The notes under the pieces were generated by a model. That model did not search any database, was not told where the DNA came from, and saw nothing but the letters and a program-made list of their open reading frames with translations. A DNA stretch of 64,000 nucleotides, from NCBI RefSeq assembly GCF_019599145.1, contig NZ_CP080647.1, positions 2,356,001-2,420,000 of the forward strand. Direction: 5' to 3'. Made by a program: the position numbers and the translations under genes. Shown piece by piece: positions 17,959 to 27,438 of the stretch. The DNA is from Streptomyces akebiae. GTDB taxonomy: Bacteria; Actinomycetota; Actinomycetes; Streptomycetales; Streptomycetaceae. Every line of letters begins with the position of its first letter. Position 1 is the first letter of the stretch.

Positions 17959-20283
17959 ATGACCTCTGTCGTGCCTGCCGCCACCTACCGACTTCAGCTT
18001 CAGCCCGGGTTCCCCTTCTCCGCCGCCGCGGCGGCCGTGCCGTACATCGCCTCGCTCGGCGTCTCCCATCTGCACCTCTCCCCCGTTCTGGAGGCGGTGC
18101 CGGGGTCGACGCACGGGTACGACGTGGTCGATCACGGGCGGGTGCGGGGCGAACTCGGCGGTGAGGAGGGGCTGCGGGAGCTGGCCCGGACCGCGCGCGC
18201 CCATGGACTCGGGCTCGTCCTGGACATCGTCCCCAACCACATGGCCATGGCGCCCCGGCACAACCGGGCGCTGTGGGAGGTGCTGCGGGAGGGGCCGGAA
18301 TCGGCGTACGCGCGGTGGTTCGACATCGACTGGGAGGCGCAGGGCGGCCGGGTGCTGCTGCCGGTGCTCGGCGGGCCGCTGGGCGCGGAGATCGAGCAGT
18401 TCGTGGTGGACGGGCGGGAGCTGCGGTACTACGACCACGTGTTCCCCCTGCGGGAAGGCACCGAGAAGCTGCCGTTGCCACAGCTGCTGGACGCGCAGTG
18501 GTACCGGCCGGCGTGGTGGCGGCTGGCCCGTACGGAGTTGAACTACCGGCGGTTCTTCAGCATCTCGGAGCTGATCGGGGTGCGGGTCGAGGAGCCGGAG
18601 GTGTTCGACGCGACCCATGCGAAGATCCTCCAGCTGCTGGACGAGGGTGTCGTCGACGGGCTGCGGGTCGACCACCCCGACGGGCTCGCCGATCCCGACG
18701 CCTACCTGCGGCGGCTGCACGAGGCGACCGGTGGGCGGTGGACCGTCGTCGAGAAGATCCTGGCCGACGGGGAGACGCTGCCCGGGGCGTGGCCGGTCGC
18801 GGGGACCACCGGCTACGACGCGCTGCGGCACGTCGACGGGCTGTTCACCGATCCGGCGGGGGCCGGTGAGCTGCTGGGCCGGTACCGGCAGTTCACGGAC
18901 GCGCAGTCCGACCGGGGCGGGGAGTGGGACGCGACCGTACGACGGGCCGCGTACCGGGTACTCACGCACGAGCTGGTCGCGGAGGTGGAACGGCTCACCC
19001 GGGTGGCGCACCGGTTGTGCGAGCGCTCCGACGAGCTCGCGCTGCGCGACCAGGCGCCGTGGGCGCTGCGCACCGCGCTGTGCGAGCTGCTCGCGCGGAT
19101 GGAGGTGTACCGGCCGTACACCTCAGAGGACCCCTCCCTCGTCGTCACCGAGGAGGCCGCGGCCGAGGCGCGCGCGCTGTTCGTGGTGCCCGAGGAGGCC
19201 CGGTCGGTGGACGCCGTACGGGATCTGGTGCTGGGCCGGGGTGAGGGGCCGGACCATGTGGAGTTCCGGGCCCGGTTCGCGCAGACCTCGTCGGCGCTGC
19301 GGGCGAAGTCGGTGGAGGACACGGCGTTCTACCGCTATGTGCCGCTGCTGTCGGCGAACGAGGTGGGCGGCGATCCGGGAAGCCCGGCCGTGTCGCCCGA
19401 GGACTTCCACGCCTACTGCGCGCGGGTGCAGCGCGACTGGCCGGCCACCGGGACCGTGTTGTCGACCCATGACACCAAGCGCAGCGCGGACGTGCGGGCG
19501 GCGATCGCGGTGCTCGCGCAGTGCCCGGGGCGGTGGGCCGACCTGCTGGCGGAGGTGACGGGGGACGGCGCGGGAGTGCCGGATCCGCAGCTGGCGTGGG
19601 CGGCCTGGCAGACGGCGTTCGGGCTCGGCCCGGCGGCCGGGGAACGGCTTCGGGGGGCCCTGCTGAAGCATGTGCGGGAGGCCGGGCTGCACACCTCCTG
19701 GACCGAGCAGAACCCGGCGTACGAGCAGGAGGTGGCGGACTTCGTCGCACGGGGGCCGGCCGTGGACGCCAGGGTGGCCGCGCTGCGCGAGGAGTTGGCG
19801 CCCCATGTGCGGGCGAACGCTCTCGGCGCCGCCCTGGTGCAGCTGACGATGCCGGGGGTGCCGGACGTGTACCAGGGGACGGAGGCCGAGTACCGGGCCC
19901 TGGTGGACCCGGACAACCGGCGGGCCTTCGCTCCGCACGAGGACGGGTCGGAGAAGTTCCGGCTCACCGAGGCGGCGCTGCGGCTGCGCGGGCGACGGCC
20001 GGCGGTCTTCGGGGACGCGGCGACGTACGCGCCGCTGGCGGCGCGGGGGGAGGGCGCCGAACACTGTCTGGCCTTCACCCGCTCCGGTGAGGTGGTCACG
20101 GTGGTGACCCGGTTGTCGCTGCGCCTGGCGCAGGCCGGAGGCTGGCGTGACACCCGACTGGCGCTGCCCGAGGGACGGTGGGCCGAAGTGCTGTGCGGAG
20201 AGCGGGAGTTCACGGGCGAGGTGCGGGTCGAGGAGCTCTTCGGGACGCTGCCGGTCGCGCTGCTGGAGCGGGTCGGCGCGTGA
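17959..20283 (+). CDS. treY: Malto-oligosyltrehalose synthase TreY
   Basis: TreY isomerises the terminal alpha-1,4 link of a maltooligosaccharide to alpha-1,1, forming maltooligosyltrehalose. This 774-aa protein has the TreY start (PAATYRLQLQPGFPF), the YIASLGVSHLHLSP segment and the three GH13 acids at D238 (DGLRVDHPDG), E265 (VVEKIL) and D505 (STHDTKRSADVRAR-like region). The TreY-specific insertion between the second and third acids is present. Length is normal and no break is seen. Its partner treZ lies 4.3 kb downstream on the same strand, separated by four unrelated genes, so treY and treZ are not a simple operon here. Confidence 0.96.
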   Translation: MTSVVPAATYRLQLQPGFPFSAAAAAVPYIASLGVSHLHLSPVLEAVPGSTHGYDVVDHGRVRGELGGEEGLRELARTARAHGLGLVLDIVPNHMAMAPRHNRALWEVLREGPESAYARWFDIDWEAQGGRVLLPVLGGPLGAEIEQFVVDGRELRYYDHVFPLREGTEKLPLPQLLDAQWYRPAWWRLARTELNYRRFFSISELIGVRVEEPEVFDATHAKILQLLDEGVVDGLRVDHPDGLADPDAYLRRLHEATGGRWTVVEKILADGETLPGAWPVAGTTGYDALRHVDGLFTDPAGAGELLGRYRQFTDAQSDRGGEWDATVRRAAYRVLTHELVAEVERLTRVAHRLCERSDELALRDQAPWALRTALCELLARMEVYRPYTSEDPSLVVTEEAAAEARALFVVPEEARSVDAVRDLVLGRGEGPDHVEFRARFAQTSSALRAKSVEDTAFYRYVPLLSANEVGGDPGSPAVSPEDFHAYCARVQRDWPATGTVLSTHDTKRSADVRAAIAVLAQCPGRWADLLAEVTGDGAGVPDPQLAWAAWQTAFGLGPAAGERLRGALLKHVREAGLHTSWTEQNPAYEQEVADFVARGPAVDARVAALREELAPHVRANALGAALVQLTMPGVPDVYQGTEAEYRALVDPDNRRAFAPHEDGSEKFRLTEAALRLRGRRPAVFGDAATYAPLAARGEGAEHCLAFTRSGEVVTVVTRLSLRLAQAGGWRDTRLALPEGRWAEVLCGEREFTGEVRVEELFGTLPVALLERVGA

Positions 20284-20473
20284 CCGACACCAGCGCCGGG
20301 TGACGGCGCCTCCCGCGACGGGGGCGGCGGGGAGCGACGGCTCCCGTACCGGATGACGGTGAATGCGACTGGGCGCCCCTGGGAGCCGCCCCTTCCGCGC
20401 GAGGACACTGGGTACGTCCCCCGCTCGGCCCGGCCGGGCGCGCGGACTCTGATGCCAGGCGGACGGGACGGGG

Positions 20474-21727
20474 GTGGGTCTGCTGTCGGAACTCGGATAT
20501 CCCACGGTCGCTGAACTGGAGTCGGCCGCGAGAACACTGGCGGCCCGTCGGCCGGGGCTGTGCGCACTGCGGAGCATCGGCTGCTCGCGTGCCGGCCGCC
20601 CGCTGCGGCTGCTGTCCGTGGGGCACGCGAGACACGCCGTCCTGGTCGTCGCGGGCGCCCACGCCAATGAGCCGACCGGCGGTTCCACAGTGCTCGCCCT
20701 GGCCGAACGGGTGGTGCGGGAACGGGCCTTGCGGTCCGGAGTGTCCTGGCACTTCGTGCTCTGCGCGGACCCGGACGGGGCGAGCCTGCACACCACCGCC
20801 CTGCCGCGCACGCTCCTCGACTACCACCTCGGGTTCTTCCGGCCGGCCGGGCCCGAGCAGCCGGAGTGGTCGCCGTCCGTGCTGCCGCCGGACCGGCTGC
20901 CGCCCGAGACGCACGCCCTGATGGGGGTGCTGGACGAGCTGCGGCCCTACCTCCAGGTGACCCTGCACGGCACCGATCTGGGCGGCAGCTGGGTGCAGTT
21001 GACGAAGGACGTGCCGGGGCTCGCCGAGCCGTTCGCCAAGTCCGCGGCCGAGTTGGGCATACCGGTGGAGAGAGGCGCCTCCGACGCCGCGGGCTGGCCC
21101 GTCTCCGGGCCCGGGGTGTTCGTGATGCCGCGGCCCGGCGGCCTCGCGGCGTACCCGAGCATGCCGGACGACGCCCGGCACAGCACCTGGTACCACGCCC
21201 ACCGGTACGGCGGTCTGACGGCGGTCGTCGAGGTGCCGATGTGGGCGAGCGACCTGGTGGACGACACGGCCCCGCACCCGGCCCCGGCGGCGGCGCTGCG
21301 GCACCTGGCCCGGCGGCTCCTGACGGACGCGGGCCGGGTGGAAGGGGTCCTCGCCGAGGCGCTGCCCCGGCTGCCGGGCCCCGAGGGACCGCTGCTGCGG
21401 GCCGCCCGGTGGGCGCTGGCGCTGGTGCCCGGGCTGGCCCGGGACTGGAGGGACGGGCCGCCGCCGGATCTGTCGACGGCGTACGTGGGCAGTGTGGACG
21501 CCTTCGGGCGGCGGCTTCCGCTGCGGGCGGCGGCGATGCTGTTGCGGGTGCTGAGGGAGACCGACGACCCGGGGGCGCCCCTCCTGGAAGACCTCGTCGC
21601 CGAGTGGTGCGAGTCCTTCTCCGACCGGTTCCGTGCGCGGTGGGTGCCGGTGGGCGACCAGGTGGAGCATCAGGTTCGTACGGTGCTGGCGGCCGCGTCG
21701 TGTGCGCGGGGCGGGGCGGGGACCTGA
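20474..21727 (+). CDS. M14-type zinc carboxypeptidase-like protein (first paralogue)
   Basis: This 417-aa protein has the M14 zinc site: H63-x2-E66 in AGAHANEP, a third ligand H165 in TLHGTD, and a catalytic glutamate E253 in VVEVPMWA. No signal peptide or membrane segment is seen, so it is probably cytosolic. The start is a GTG at 20474 after a GGGACGGGGG tract. It is a clear paralogue of the gene at 22230-23681 (shared YPTVxEL start, SVGxxRHxxLVVAGxHANEPxGG, LHGxDxGG and VVExPMW motifs). The natural substrate is unknown; some M14 proteins act on amidated or modified peptides or on peptidoglycan stems. Confidence 0.8.
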   Translation: MGLLSELGYPTVAELESAARTLAARRPGLCALRSIGCSRAGRPLRLLSVGHARHAVLVVAGAHANEPTGGSTVLALAERVVRERALRSGVSWHFVLCADPDGASLHTTALPRTLLDYHLGFFRPAGPEQPEWSPSVLPPDRLPPETHALMGVLDELRPYLQVTLHGTDLGGSWVQLTKDVPGLAEPFAKSAAELGIPVERGASDAAGWPVSGPGVFVMPRPGGLAAYPSMPDDARHSTWYHAHRYGGLTAVVEVPMWASDLVDDTAPHPAPAAALRHLARRLLTDAGRVEGVLAEALPRLPGPEGPLLRAARWALALVPGLARDWRDGPPPDLSTAYVGSVDAFGRRLPLRAAAMLLRVLRETDDPGAPLLEDLVAEWCESFSDRFRARWVPVGDQVEHQVRTVLAAASCARGGAGT

Positions 21728-21825
21728 GCGCGCCCACCGCTGCGCCTCGTCGCGCCGACGGACAGCCGCGGGCCGTCCCTGGCCGGTCGCGCGCTTGCCC
21801 GCACCCCTGAGAGATCCGGTGGCCG

Positions 21826-22233
21826 TCAGTCCGGCAGGGCGAACACCGCTCCCGTGCGGGCCTCCATCACGCACGGGTTCGCGAACGTCTGCTCGTAGGT
21901 GACCGGCCTGCCGCTCCACTGGCCCTCCGCCGTGGCCCGCACGGGGGCGTAGATCTCGGTGCAGATGGAGTTCCGGTGGGGGATGCGGGTGATGTCGCCG
22001 TCGGTCCGGCGGAGTTCCGCGCAGGCCTGGGCGGCTCGGCCGTGGCCCTGGGGCGGGTCGCAGAGAAGGAGGGTGCCGCGGGTGTCGGAGGAGCGGTCGT
22101 CGCCCCGGGTGAGGGTGACGTAGAGCCAGTCGCCCTGGACGGCGCTCGCGCGGTCGGGGGCCGAGGCGCCGAGGGTGAGGAGGGCGAGGGCGGCGAGCAG
22201 TCCGCCGCGTACCGCGTGGGTGGGGTTCGTCAT
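21826..22233 (-). CDS. Secreted subtilisin inhibitor-like (SSI family) protease inhibitor
   Basis: This 135-aa protein has a Sec signal peptide ending near ASA (about residue 31) and the SSI fold. Four cysteines at 58, 71, 91 and 121 match the two conserved disulfides, and TFANPCVMEA near the C-terminus is diagnostic. Aligned with classical SSI, the reactive-site segment reads C91-T92-E93-I94-Y95, making the P1 residue glutamate instead of the usual Met or Lys. The ATG at 22233 overlaps the stop of the upstream M14-like gene by 4 nt, so the two should be translated together. It is exported while the peptidase-like partner has no signal. Confidence 0.92.
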   Translation of the reverse strand: MTNPTHAVRGGLLAALALLTLGASAPDRASAVQGDWLYVTLTRGDDRSSDTRGTLLLCDPPQGHGRAAQACAELRRTDGDITRIPHRNSICTEIYAPVRATAEGQWSGRPVTYEQTFANPCVMEARTGAVFALPD

Positions 22234-23681
22234 TCCCGGTGCATCGGCACGGCGGGCTCGGAACTCCATCCCTGCTCACCCGAATGGGAGCCCGCACGGG
22301 TGTCCGGGCAGGGCGGCTGCGGGGCGGGCCCCGGCAGGTGCGGGCGCCCGGCCGCCAGTTCGAACGCGGCGAGGACGACGCGGGCCTGGTACTCCGCCTG
22401 GCGGGCGACGGGGATCCAGCGGGCCCCGTAGCCGTCCCGGTAGTCGGCGCACCACTGGTCGATCAGGCGGTCCAGCGCGGGCAGTGCGCCGACCGGGTCG
22501 TGCCCGGCGCGGGTCACCAGCTGGTGCAGCAGGCCGGCGGTGCGCAGGGCGACCCGGCGGCCGGAGATGGCGAGGGTGGTGAGCCTGGCGGTGTCGAGCG
22601 GGGGCAGCGGCCGGGCGGCGCCGTCGTGGACGTCGGGGTCCCAGGAGTCGGCGAGGCCCGGTCCGACGAGGACGTAGTCGTCGACCGGGGCGAGGAACCG
22701 GGCCGCGTCCGGGGCGCCGCACACCAAGGGGCGGACGCGGGTGAGGAGGTCCTCCAGGCACCGGGTGTCACGGCGCAGGCCACGGCTGACGGTGCGCAGT
22801 ACGGCGTCGGCGTCGGGCGCGGGGGAGGCGTCCTCCACGGCGGCCACGCCCCACATCGGCGCCTCGACGACGGCGGTGACCGTGCCGTGGCGGTGCGGGT
22901 GGAACCAGGTGGACTCGACGGCCGCCTCGGTGATGGCGGCGGCCAGATCGCCCCGGCGCGGGGGCGGGATGCGGTAGACGGCGGGGCCGAGGCAGGGCCA
23001 GTACAGCGTGTCGTACGGCCTCAGCTCGCGCGGGATGCCGAGGCGGGCGGCGACGTGGGCGACGCGCTCGGCGAGGCCCGGCAGGTCCCGGGTCAGTTCG
23101 ACGAAGCCGCCGCCCACGTCGACGCCGTGCAGCGAGCACTGGAAGAAGGGCCGCAGTTCGTCCTGGAGGTCGAGCAGGGCGCGGGTCTCCGGCAGCACGG
23201 CGCCGGCCGCGCCGTCGGGCAGCCACTCGGGCTGTTCCAGGAAGCCGGGGCGGAAGAAGTGCCGGAAGTGGTGGCCGAGGGTGTACGGGCCGCGCAGCCA
23301 GCCCTCGTTGCGGCGGGAGCCGTCGGGGTCGAGGCTCAGCAGCAGGTTCCAGGTGGTGTCGGCGGCGTCGCTCAACCGGGGGTCGGCCAGGGCCCGTTCG
23401 GCGAGCCGGAGGACGGTGGCGCCGCCCACGGGCTCGTTGGCGTGCGGGCCGGCGACGATCAGGGTGTGGCGGCCGCCGCGTCCGACGGAGAGCAACCACA
23501 TCGGTGTGCCCGCCCGTGAGGTGCCCACGCGGCGCAGTCGGGCGCGGTGCGGATGTCGGGCGACGAGTGCGGCGGCGCGGGCGTACAACTCGTCCACGGT
23601 CGGATAGCGGAGGAGTGGCGGCAGGGCGCACCTCCACGAATGTGGCGCCGTCGGTTCACCTGGTGTGCATGGTGTAGGCAC
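22230..23681 (-). CDS. M14-type zinc carboxypeptidase-like protein (second paralogue)
   Basis: This 483-aa paralogue of the gene at 20474-21727 keeps the zinc-binding H-x2-E in AGPHANEP, the third His in SLHGVD and the glutamate in VVEAPMW. It has a longer N-terminus and a proline-rich C-terminal tail ending in a segment that overlaps the inhibitor gene start. No signal peptide is apparent. The start used is a GTG at 23681; no strong ribosome-binding site selects it, and the first homologous residues (YPTVDEL) begin about 27 codons in. It is the first gene of a coupled pair with the SSI-type inhibitor. The pair faces its paralogue convergently. Confidence 0.8.
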   Translation of the reverse strand: MPTPCTPGEPTAPHSWRCALPPLLRYPTVDELYARAAALVARHPHRARLRRVGTSRAGTPMWLLSVGRGGRHTLIVAGPHANEPVGGATVLRLAERALADPRLSDAADTTWNLLLSLDPDGSRRNEGWLRGPYTLGHHFRHFFRPGFLEQPEWLPDGAAGAVLPETRALLDLQDELRPFFQCSLHGVDVGGGFVELTRDLPGLAERVAHVAARLGIPRELRPYDTLYWPCLGPAVYRIPPPRRGDLAAAITEAAVESTWFHPHRHGTVTAVVEAPMWGVAAVEDASPAPDADAVLRTVSRGLRRDTRCLEDLLTRVRPLVCGAPDAARFLAPVDDYVLVGPGLADSWDPDVHDGAARPLPPLDTARLTTLAISGRRVALRTAGLLHQLVTRAGHDPVGALPALDRLIDQWCADYRDGYGARWIPVARQAEYQARVVLAAFELAAGRPHLPGPAPQPPCPDTRAGSHSGEQGWSSEPAVPMHRE

Positions 23682-23790
23682 AGTCAGTCACGGCCGAGAA
23701 CATACGTCAACACCCTGGAACGGAAGGAAAGTTGACAAACTCGCTGCGTAAATCCCAGGCCAGAGCTTTGCCGTGGGGTCGGTCACAAGG

Positions 23791-24342
23791 TCATTCGGAG
23801 GAGAGGCGGAAGACCATACGGCCGAAACTCACCTGATCGCCGTCCCGGACGACGGCCGCGCCGATCACCCGACGGCCGTTGACGGTGGTGCCGTTGGTGG
23901 AGCCGAGGTCGCGCAGGATCCACATACCGCCCTGTCGGCTCAGCTCGGCGTGCACCCGGGAGACCGTCTCGTGGCTGAGCCGGAGCCCGCTCGCCGGATC
24001 GCGGCCTATGCGCAGGGCGTGGCCGCTCGCCGGGTGCGGCAGCTGGAGCTTGGGGAGCCGCTCGGCCTGCCAGGCCCGGCGCAGCTTCACGCCGAAACCG
24101 GAGACCCGCCCCACGGTGCCGAGCACCAGCCGGGACCAGCGGTTCTCGACGGGCAGGTCGGCGGTGAGCGCGGCGAGTTCGTCGGAGCGGCGGGCGGTGA
24201 GCGCCAGCTCCATCCGCCGGATGAACGTGTCGTGCGACAGGCGGCCCAGCGCGACGCCGTCACGGAGCACCCTCAGCGCGCGGTCGCGCTCCGCGTCCGA
24301 CAGCCGCGCGGGGTACGTGTGGAACTCGAAGGACGACGTCAC
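23791..24342 (-). CDS. DUF1707-FHA domain protein
   Basis: This 183-aa protein has an N-terminal DUF1707 domain (YPARLSDAERDRALRVL through a LSHDTFIRRMELAL segment, about residues 9-60) and a C-terminal FHA domain (about residues 105-180) with GRDPASGLRLSHETVSRVH and DLGSTNGTTVNGRRV. FHA domains bind phosphothreonine, so it may be read out by a Ser/Thr kinase; none is encoded nearby. No membrane segment is seen. It is divergent from treZ with about 200 nt between starts. Confidence 0.92.
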   Translation of the reverse strand: MTSSFEFHTYPARLSDAERDRALRVLRDGVALGRLSHDTFIRRMELALTARRSDELAALTADLPVENRWSRLVLGTVGRVSGFGVKLRRAWQAERLPKLQLPHPASGHALRIGRDPASGLRLSHETVSRVHAELSRQGGMWILRDLGSTNGTTVNGRRVIGAAVVRDGDQVSFGRMVFRLSSE

Positions 24343-24543
24343 GCTGGTGATTGTCGGTCAGCGAGGCGGGAGGTGTCCAGACAACCCGTGAACGGTGACC
24401 ATCTGCGGACATGCGGGAGGACGGTACGACTCGCGCGGCAAAAGAGCCGATCGTGGCGCGCGTCGATCTCGTTTGCAGCACGATGGACGAGTAACCCCCT
24501 GACTACCCAGGAACACGACCGGCAGCCGAGGGAGAACCGTTCC

Positions 24544-26289
24544 GTGCAGTTCGAGGTGTGGGCACCGCAGGCCGACCGTCTGACCCTCCACCGGGCGGGC
24601 GCCACGCACGCCATGGAGCGCGATCCGCAGCGGCCGGGCTGGTGGACGGCCGAGGCGGAGGCCGCGGACGGCACACGCTACGGATTCGCCGTCGACGACG
24701 GCCCGGTGCGCCCCGACCCGCGCTCGCGCCGCCAGCCGGACGGCCCCGACGGGCTGAGCGCGGTCGTCGACCAGGGTCGGTACACCTGGCGTACGGAGTG
24801 GTCCGGGCGCGGGCTGCCGGGCGCGGTCCTCTACGAGCTGCACGTCGGCACGTACACCCCCGAGGGCACCCTGGACGCCGCGTCCGAACGCCTCGGACAC
24901 CTTGCCGAACTGGGCGTCACCCACGTCGAGTTGATGCCACTGTGCCCCTTCCCCGGGACACACGGCTGGGGTTACGAGGGGGTCTCGCTCTGGGCCGTGC
25001 ACGAACCGTACGGCGGGCCCGAGGCGCTGAAGCGGTTCGTGGACGCGGCGCACGCGCTGGGCCTCGGGGTGGTGCTCGACGTCGTGCACAACCATCTGGG
25101 CCCCTCCGGCAACTACCTGCCCGTCTTCGGGCCGTACTTCACCGAGCGGCACCACACGCCGTGGGGCGCGGCGGTCAATCTCGACGCGCCCGGCTCGGAC
25201 GAGGTGCGGGCGTACTTCCGGGAGAGCGCGCTCGCCTGGCTGCGCGACTACCGCCTGGACGGCCTGCGGCTGGACGCGGTCCACGCGCTGAAGGACACCC
25301 GTGCCCTGCACTTCCTGGAAGAGCTGTCGACGGCGGTGGACGCGCTCGCCGAGGAGGTGCGCCGACCGCTGTTCCTGATCGCCGAGTCGGACCTCAACGA
25401 CCCACGTCTCGTCACCCCCCGCGCGCAGGGCGGACTGGGCCTGCACGCCCAGTGGAACGACGACTTCCACCACGCCCTGCACACCACGCTGACCGGCGAG
25501 TCCCAGGGCTACTACGAGGACTTCGCGCACGCCGGTCCGGCGGGCCTGGCGAAGACCCTGACGGGCGGCTTCTTCCACGACGGCACGTACTCGTCCTTCC
25601 GCGAGCGCCGCCACGGCCGTCCCCTGGACCGTACGAGCGTCTCCGCGCACCGGCTGCTGGGCTACACCCAGACCCACGACCAGATCGGCAACCGCGCCCA
25701 GGGCGACCGGCTCGCGGCGACCCTCTCCCCCGGTCTGCTGGCCTGCGCGGCGGCGCTCGTCCTCACGGGCCCCTTCACGCCGATGCTCTTCATGGGCGAG
25801 GAGTGGGCCGCGTCCACGCCCTGGCAGTTCTTCACCGACCACACCGATCCGGAGCTGGCGGAGGCCGTACGGCGGGGCCGGCGCCGGGAGTTCGCGGAGC
25901 ACGGCTGGGCGGAGGAGGACGTCCCCGACCCCCAGGACCCCGCGACCCGGGCCCGCTCCTGCCTCGACTGGTCCGAACTCCCGCGCGAGCCCCACGCCCG
26001 CGTCCTGTCCTGGTACCGCACCCTCATCGCCCTGCGCCACTCCCTGCCCGACCTCTCCGACCCCGATCTCTCCGACGTCAAGGTCGCCTTCGACGAGGAG
26101 ACCCGGTGGTTCGGCTTCCGCCGGGGCGACGTCCTCGTGGCGCTGAACCTGGGCAAGGAGACGGCCACGATCCCGCTCGGGGTGCCCCACGCACGCGTCC
26201 TCGCGGCCTGGGATCCCGTGGAGGCGCCGGGGACCGACGGAGTGCTGACCCTGGGCGGGGAGTCGTGCGTGGTGCTGACGATGGCGTGA
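24544..26289 (+). CDS. treZ: Malto-oligosyltrehalose trehalohydrolase TreZ
   Basis: TreZ cuts trehalose from maltooligosyltrehalose made by TreY. This 581-aa protein has an N-terminal CBM48-like domain (QFEVWAPQADRLTL), a GH13 barrel with nucleophile D244 (DGLRLDAVHAL), acid/base E281 (IAESDLNDPR) and D379 (TQTHDQIGNR), and the C-terminal LFMGEEWAA segment usual in TreZ. The start is a GTG at 24544 preceded by GAGGGAGAA; a very long upstream open frame is not coding-like. Its 3' end is convergent with a phosphotransferase gene. Confidence 0.96.
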   Translation: MQFEVWAPQADRLTLHRAGATHAMERDPQRPGWWTAEAEAADGTRYGFAVDDGPVRPDPRSRRQPDGPDGLSAVVDQGRYTWRTEWSGRGLPGAVLYELHVGTYTPEGTLDAASERLGHLAELGVTHVELMPLCPFPGTHGWGYEGVSLWAVHEPYGGPEALKRFVDAAHALGLGVVLDVVHNHLGPSGNYLPVFGPYFTERHHTPWGAAVNLDAPGSDEVRAYFRESALAWLRDYRLDGLRLDAVHALKDTRALHFLEELSTAVDALAEEVRRPLFLIAESDLNDPRLVTPRAQGGLGLHAQWNDDFHHALHTTLTGESQGYYEDFAHAGPAGLAKTLTGGFFHDGTYSSFRERRHGRPLDRTSVSAHRLLGYTQTHDQIGNRAQGDRLAATLSPGLLACAAALVLTGPFTPMLFMGEEWAASTPWQFFTDHTDPELAEAVRRGRRREFAEHGWAEEDVPDPQDPATRARSCLDWSELPREPHARVLSWYRTLIALRHSLPDLSDPDLSDVKVAFDEETRWFGFRRGDVLVALNLGKETATIPLGVPHARVLAAWDPVEAPGTDGVLTLGGESCVVLTMA

Positions 26290-26309
26290 ACCGGGCCGCG
26301 GGCCCTACA

Positions 26310-26356
26310 GGGGCGCGGGGAACTGCGCGGTCGGCCACACGCGGCCCGCGGTGGCC
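26310..26356. terminator. Terminator-like hairpins with a dispersed-element copy
   Basis: Between the convergent treZ and phosphotransferase genes lie an inverted copy of the dispersed element (GGGGCGCGGGGAACTGCGCG) and a hairpin with arms CGGCCAC and GTGGCCG (about 26333-26356) whose loop itself contains GCGG/CCGC pairs. Confidence 0.5.
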
Positions 26357-26428
26357 GTAGGACGGGCACCCCCGAGCCCTTGGGCGCCCCTGGCCGGTCC
26401 GCGCCCCTGTTCAAGTCCGCGCCCGTCC

Positions 26429-27367
26429 TCAGTCCTCGCCCCGCAGATCCGTCACCCGCTCCAGCAGGATCGGCTCCCAGGTGCGCCGCAGACGGTGGCG
26501 GAGGACCGGCAGGGGTGTGGTGGCCCGGCCCCGCAGACCGTCGGCGAGGTGGACGACCGTGTCGCAGCGGGCCAGCCAGAGGCCGCGCAGACAGGGGCGG
26601 GCGCCGTAGCCGGCCAGGGTCGCGGCGCGGACGGCGGCCGGTGAGCCGACGGCCGCGGCGAGGCCGGCGATGTCCTCGGCGGGATCGCCGACGGCCGCGT
26701 CGGTCCAGCCGAGCACCCCCCGGACCCGGCCGTCGGCGCTGACGACGAGGTGGTCGCCGGTGAGCCCGTGGTGGACCAGGACGGCGGCCGGCGCCGTCAG
26801 CTGCGCCGCCGTCGCCGACGTCAGCTGTCCGAGCCGCGCCGCGTCGAACTCGTCGGCCTCCGCGAGACTCCGCGCCGCACGCGCCGCCGCCGTGCGCAGC
26901 GTCTCCAACGTTCGCGGAGCAAGCCGCGGCACCCCGAGCTGTTCGGTCTGTCGCAGCGGCACCTCGCGCAGCCCCGTGAGGAGCGCCGCCAGATCGGCCT
27001 CGCCCACGGCGGACACCTCGTGCTCCTCGGCCGTGCCCCCGGGCAGCCGTGTGTCGAGCGTGTAGGTGAGCCCGCCGGACCACTCGCCGTGCGCGACGCT
27101 CACCGGGACGGCGACGCCGATGTGCGGGCGGACCAGGTCCCGCAGCCGCAGTTCGCGTCGTTGCCGCCCGACGCCGTGCCGGTCGGTCGCGAGGCGCAGC
27201 ACATGGCGGGTGCCGACCCACCAGGTGCCGTGCGTGTCGTCCCCGGCGACGGGTCGCACGTCGGGGCCGTCGCCGCCCTTGCCGCCGGGCTTGTCCTCCC
27301 CGTTCTTCAGCAGGGAACGGACCAGCCGGCGGACACTGTCCGCGGTGGGTGTCGGTGCCTGGGTCAT
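26429..27367 (-). CDS. Phosphotransferase (APH/fructosamine-kinase-like) family protein
   Basis: This 312-aa protein fits the APH family: WWVGTRHVLRLATD in the N-terminal lobe, a catalytic-loop region VHHGLTGDHLVV and GWTDAAVGDPAEDIA downstream. The catalytic motif is HHGLTGDHL rather than the standard HGDxxxxN, a variant seen in a subgroup of actinomycete homologues. The substrate is unknown. It lies 71 nt downstream of the M24 peptidase gene on the same strand and may be co-transcribed with it. Confidence 0.75.
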   Translation of the reverse strand: MTQAPTPTADSVRRLVRSLLKNGEDKPGGKGGDGPDVRPVAGDDTHGTWWVGTRHVLRLATDRHGVGRQRRELRLRDLVRPHIGVAVPVSVAHGEWSGGLTYTLDTRLPGGTAEEHEVSAVGEADLAALLTGLREVPLRQTEQLGVPRLAPRTLETLRTAAARAARSLAEADEFDAARLGQLTSATAAQLTAPAAVLVHHGLTGDHLVVSADGRVRGVLGWTDAAVGDPAEDIAGLAAAVGSPAAVRAATLAGYGARPCLRGLWLARCDTVVHLADGLRGRATTPLPVLRHRLRRTWEPILLERVTDLRGED

Positions 27368-27438
27368 GGTCGCGCCGTCGTCCGGGGTCGGGAGATCTGG
27401 AGATCTGGGGAGTGGGAGAGCAGGAGAGAGCGGGCCGG

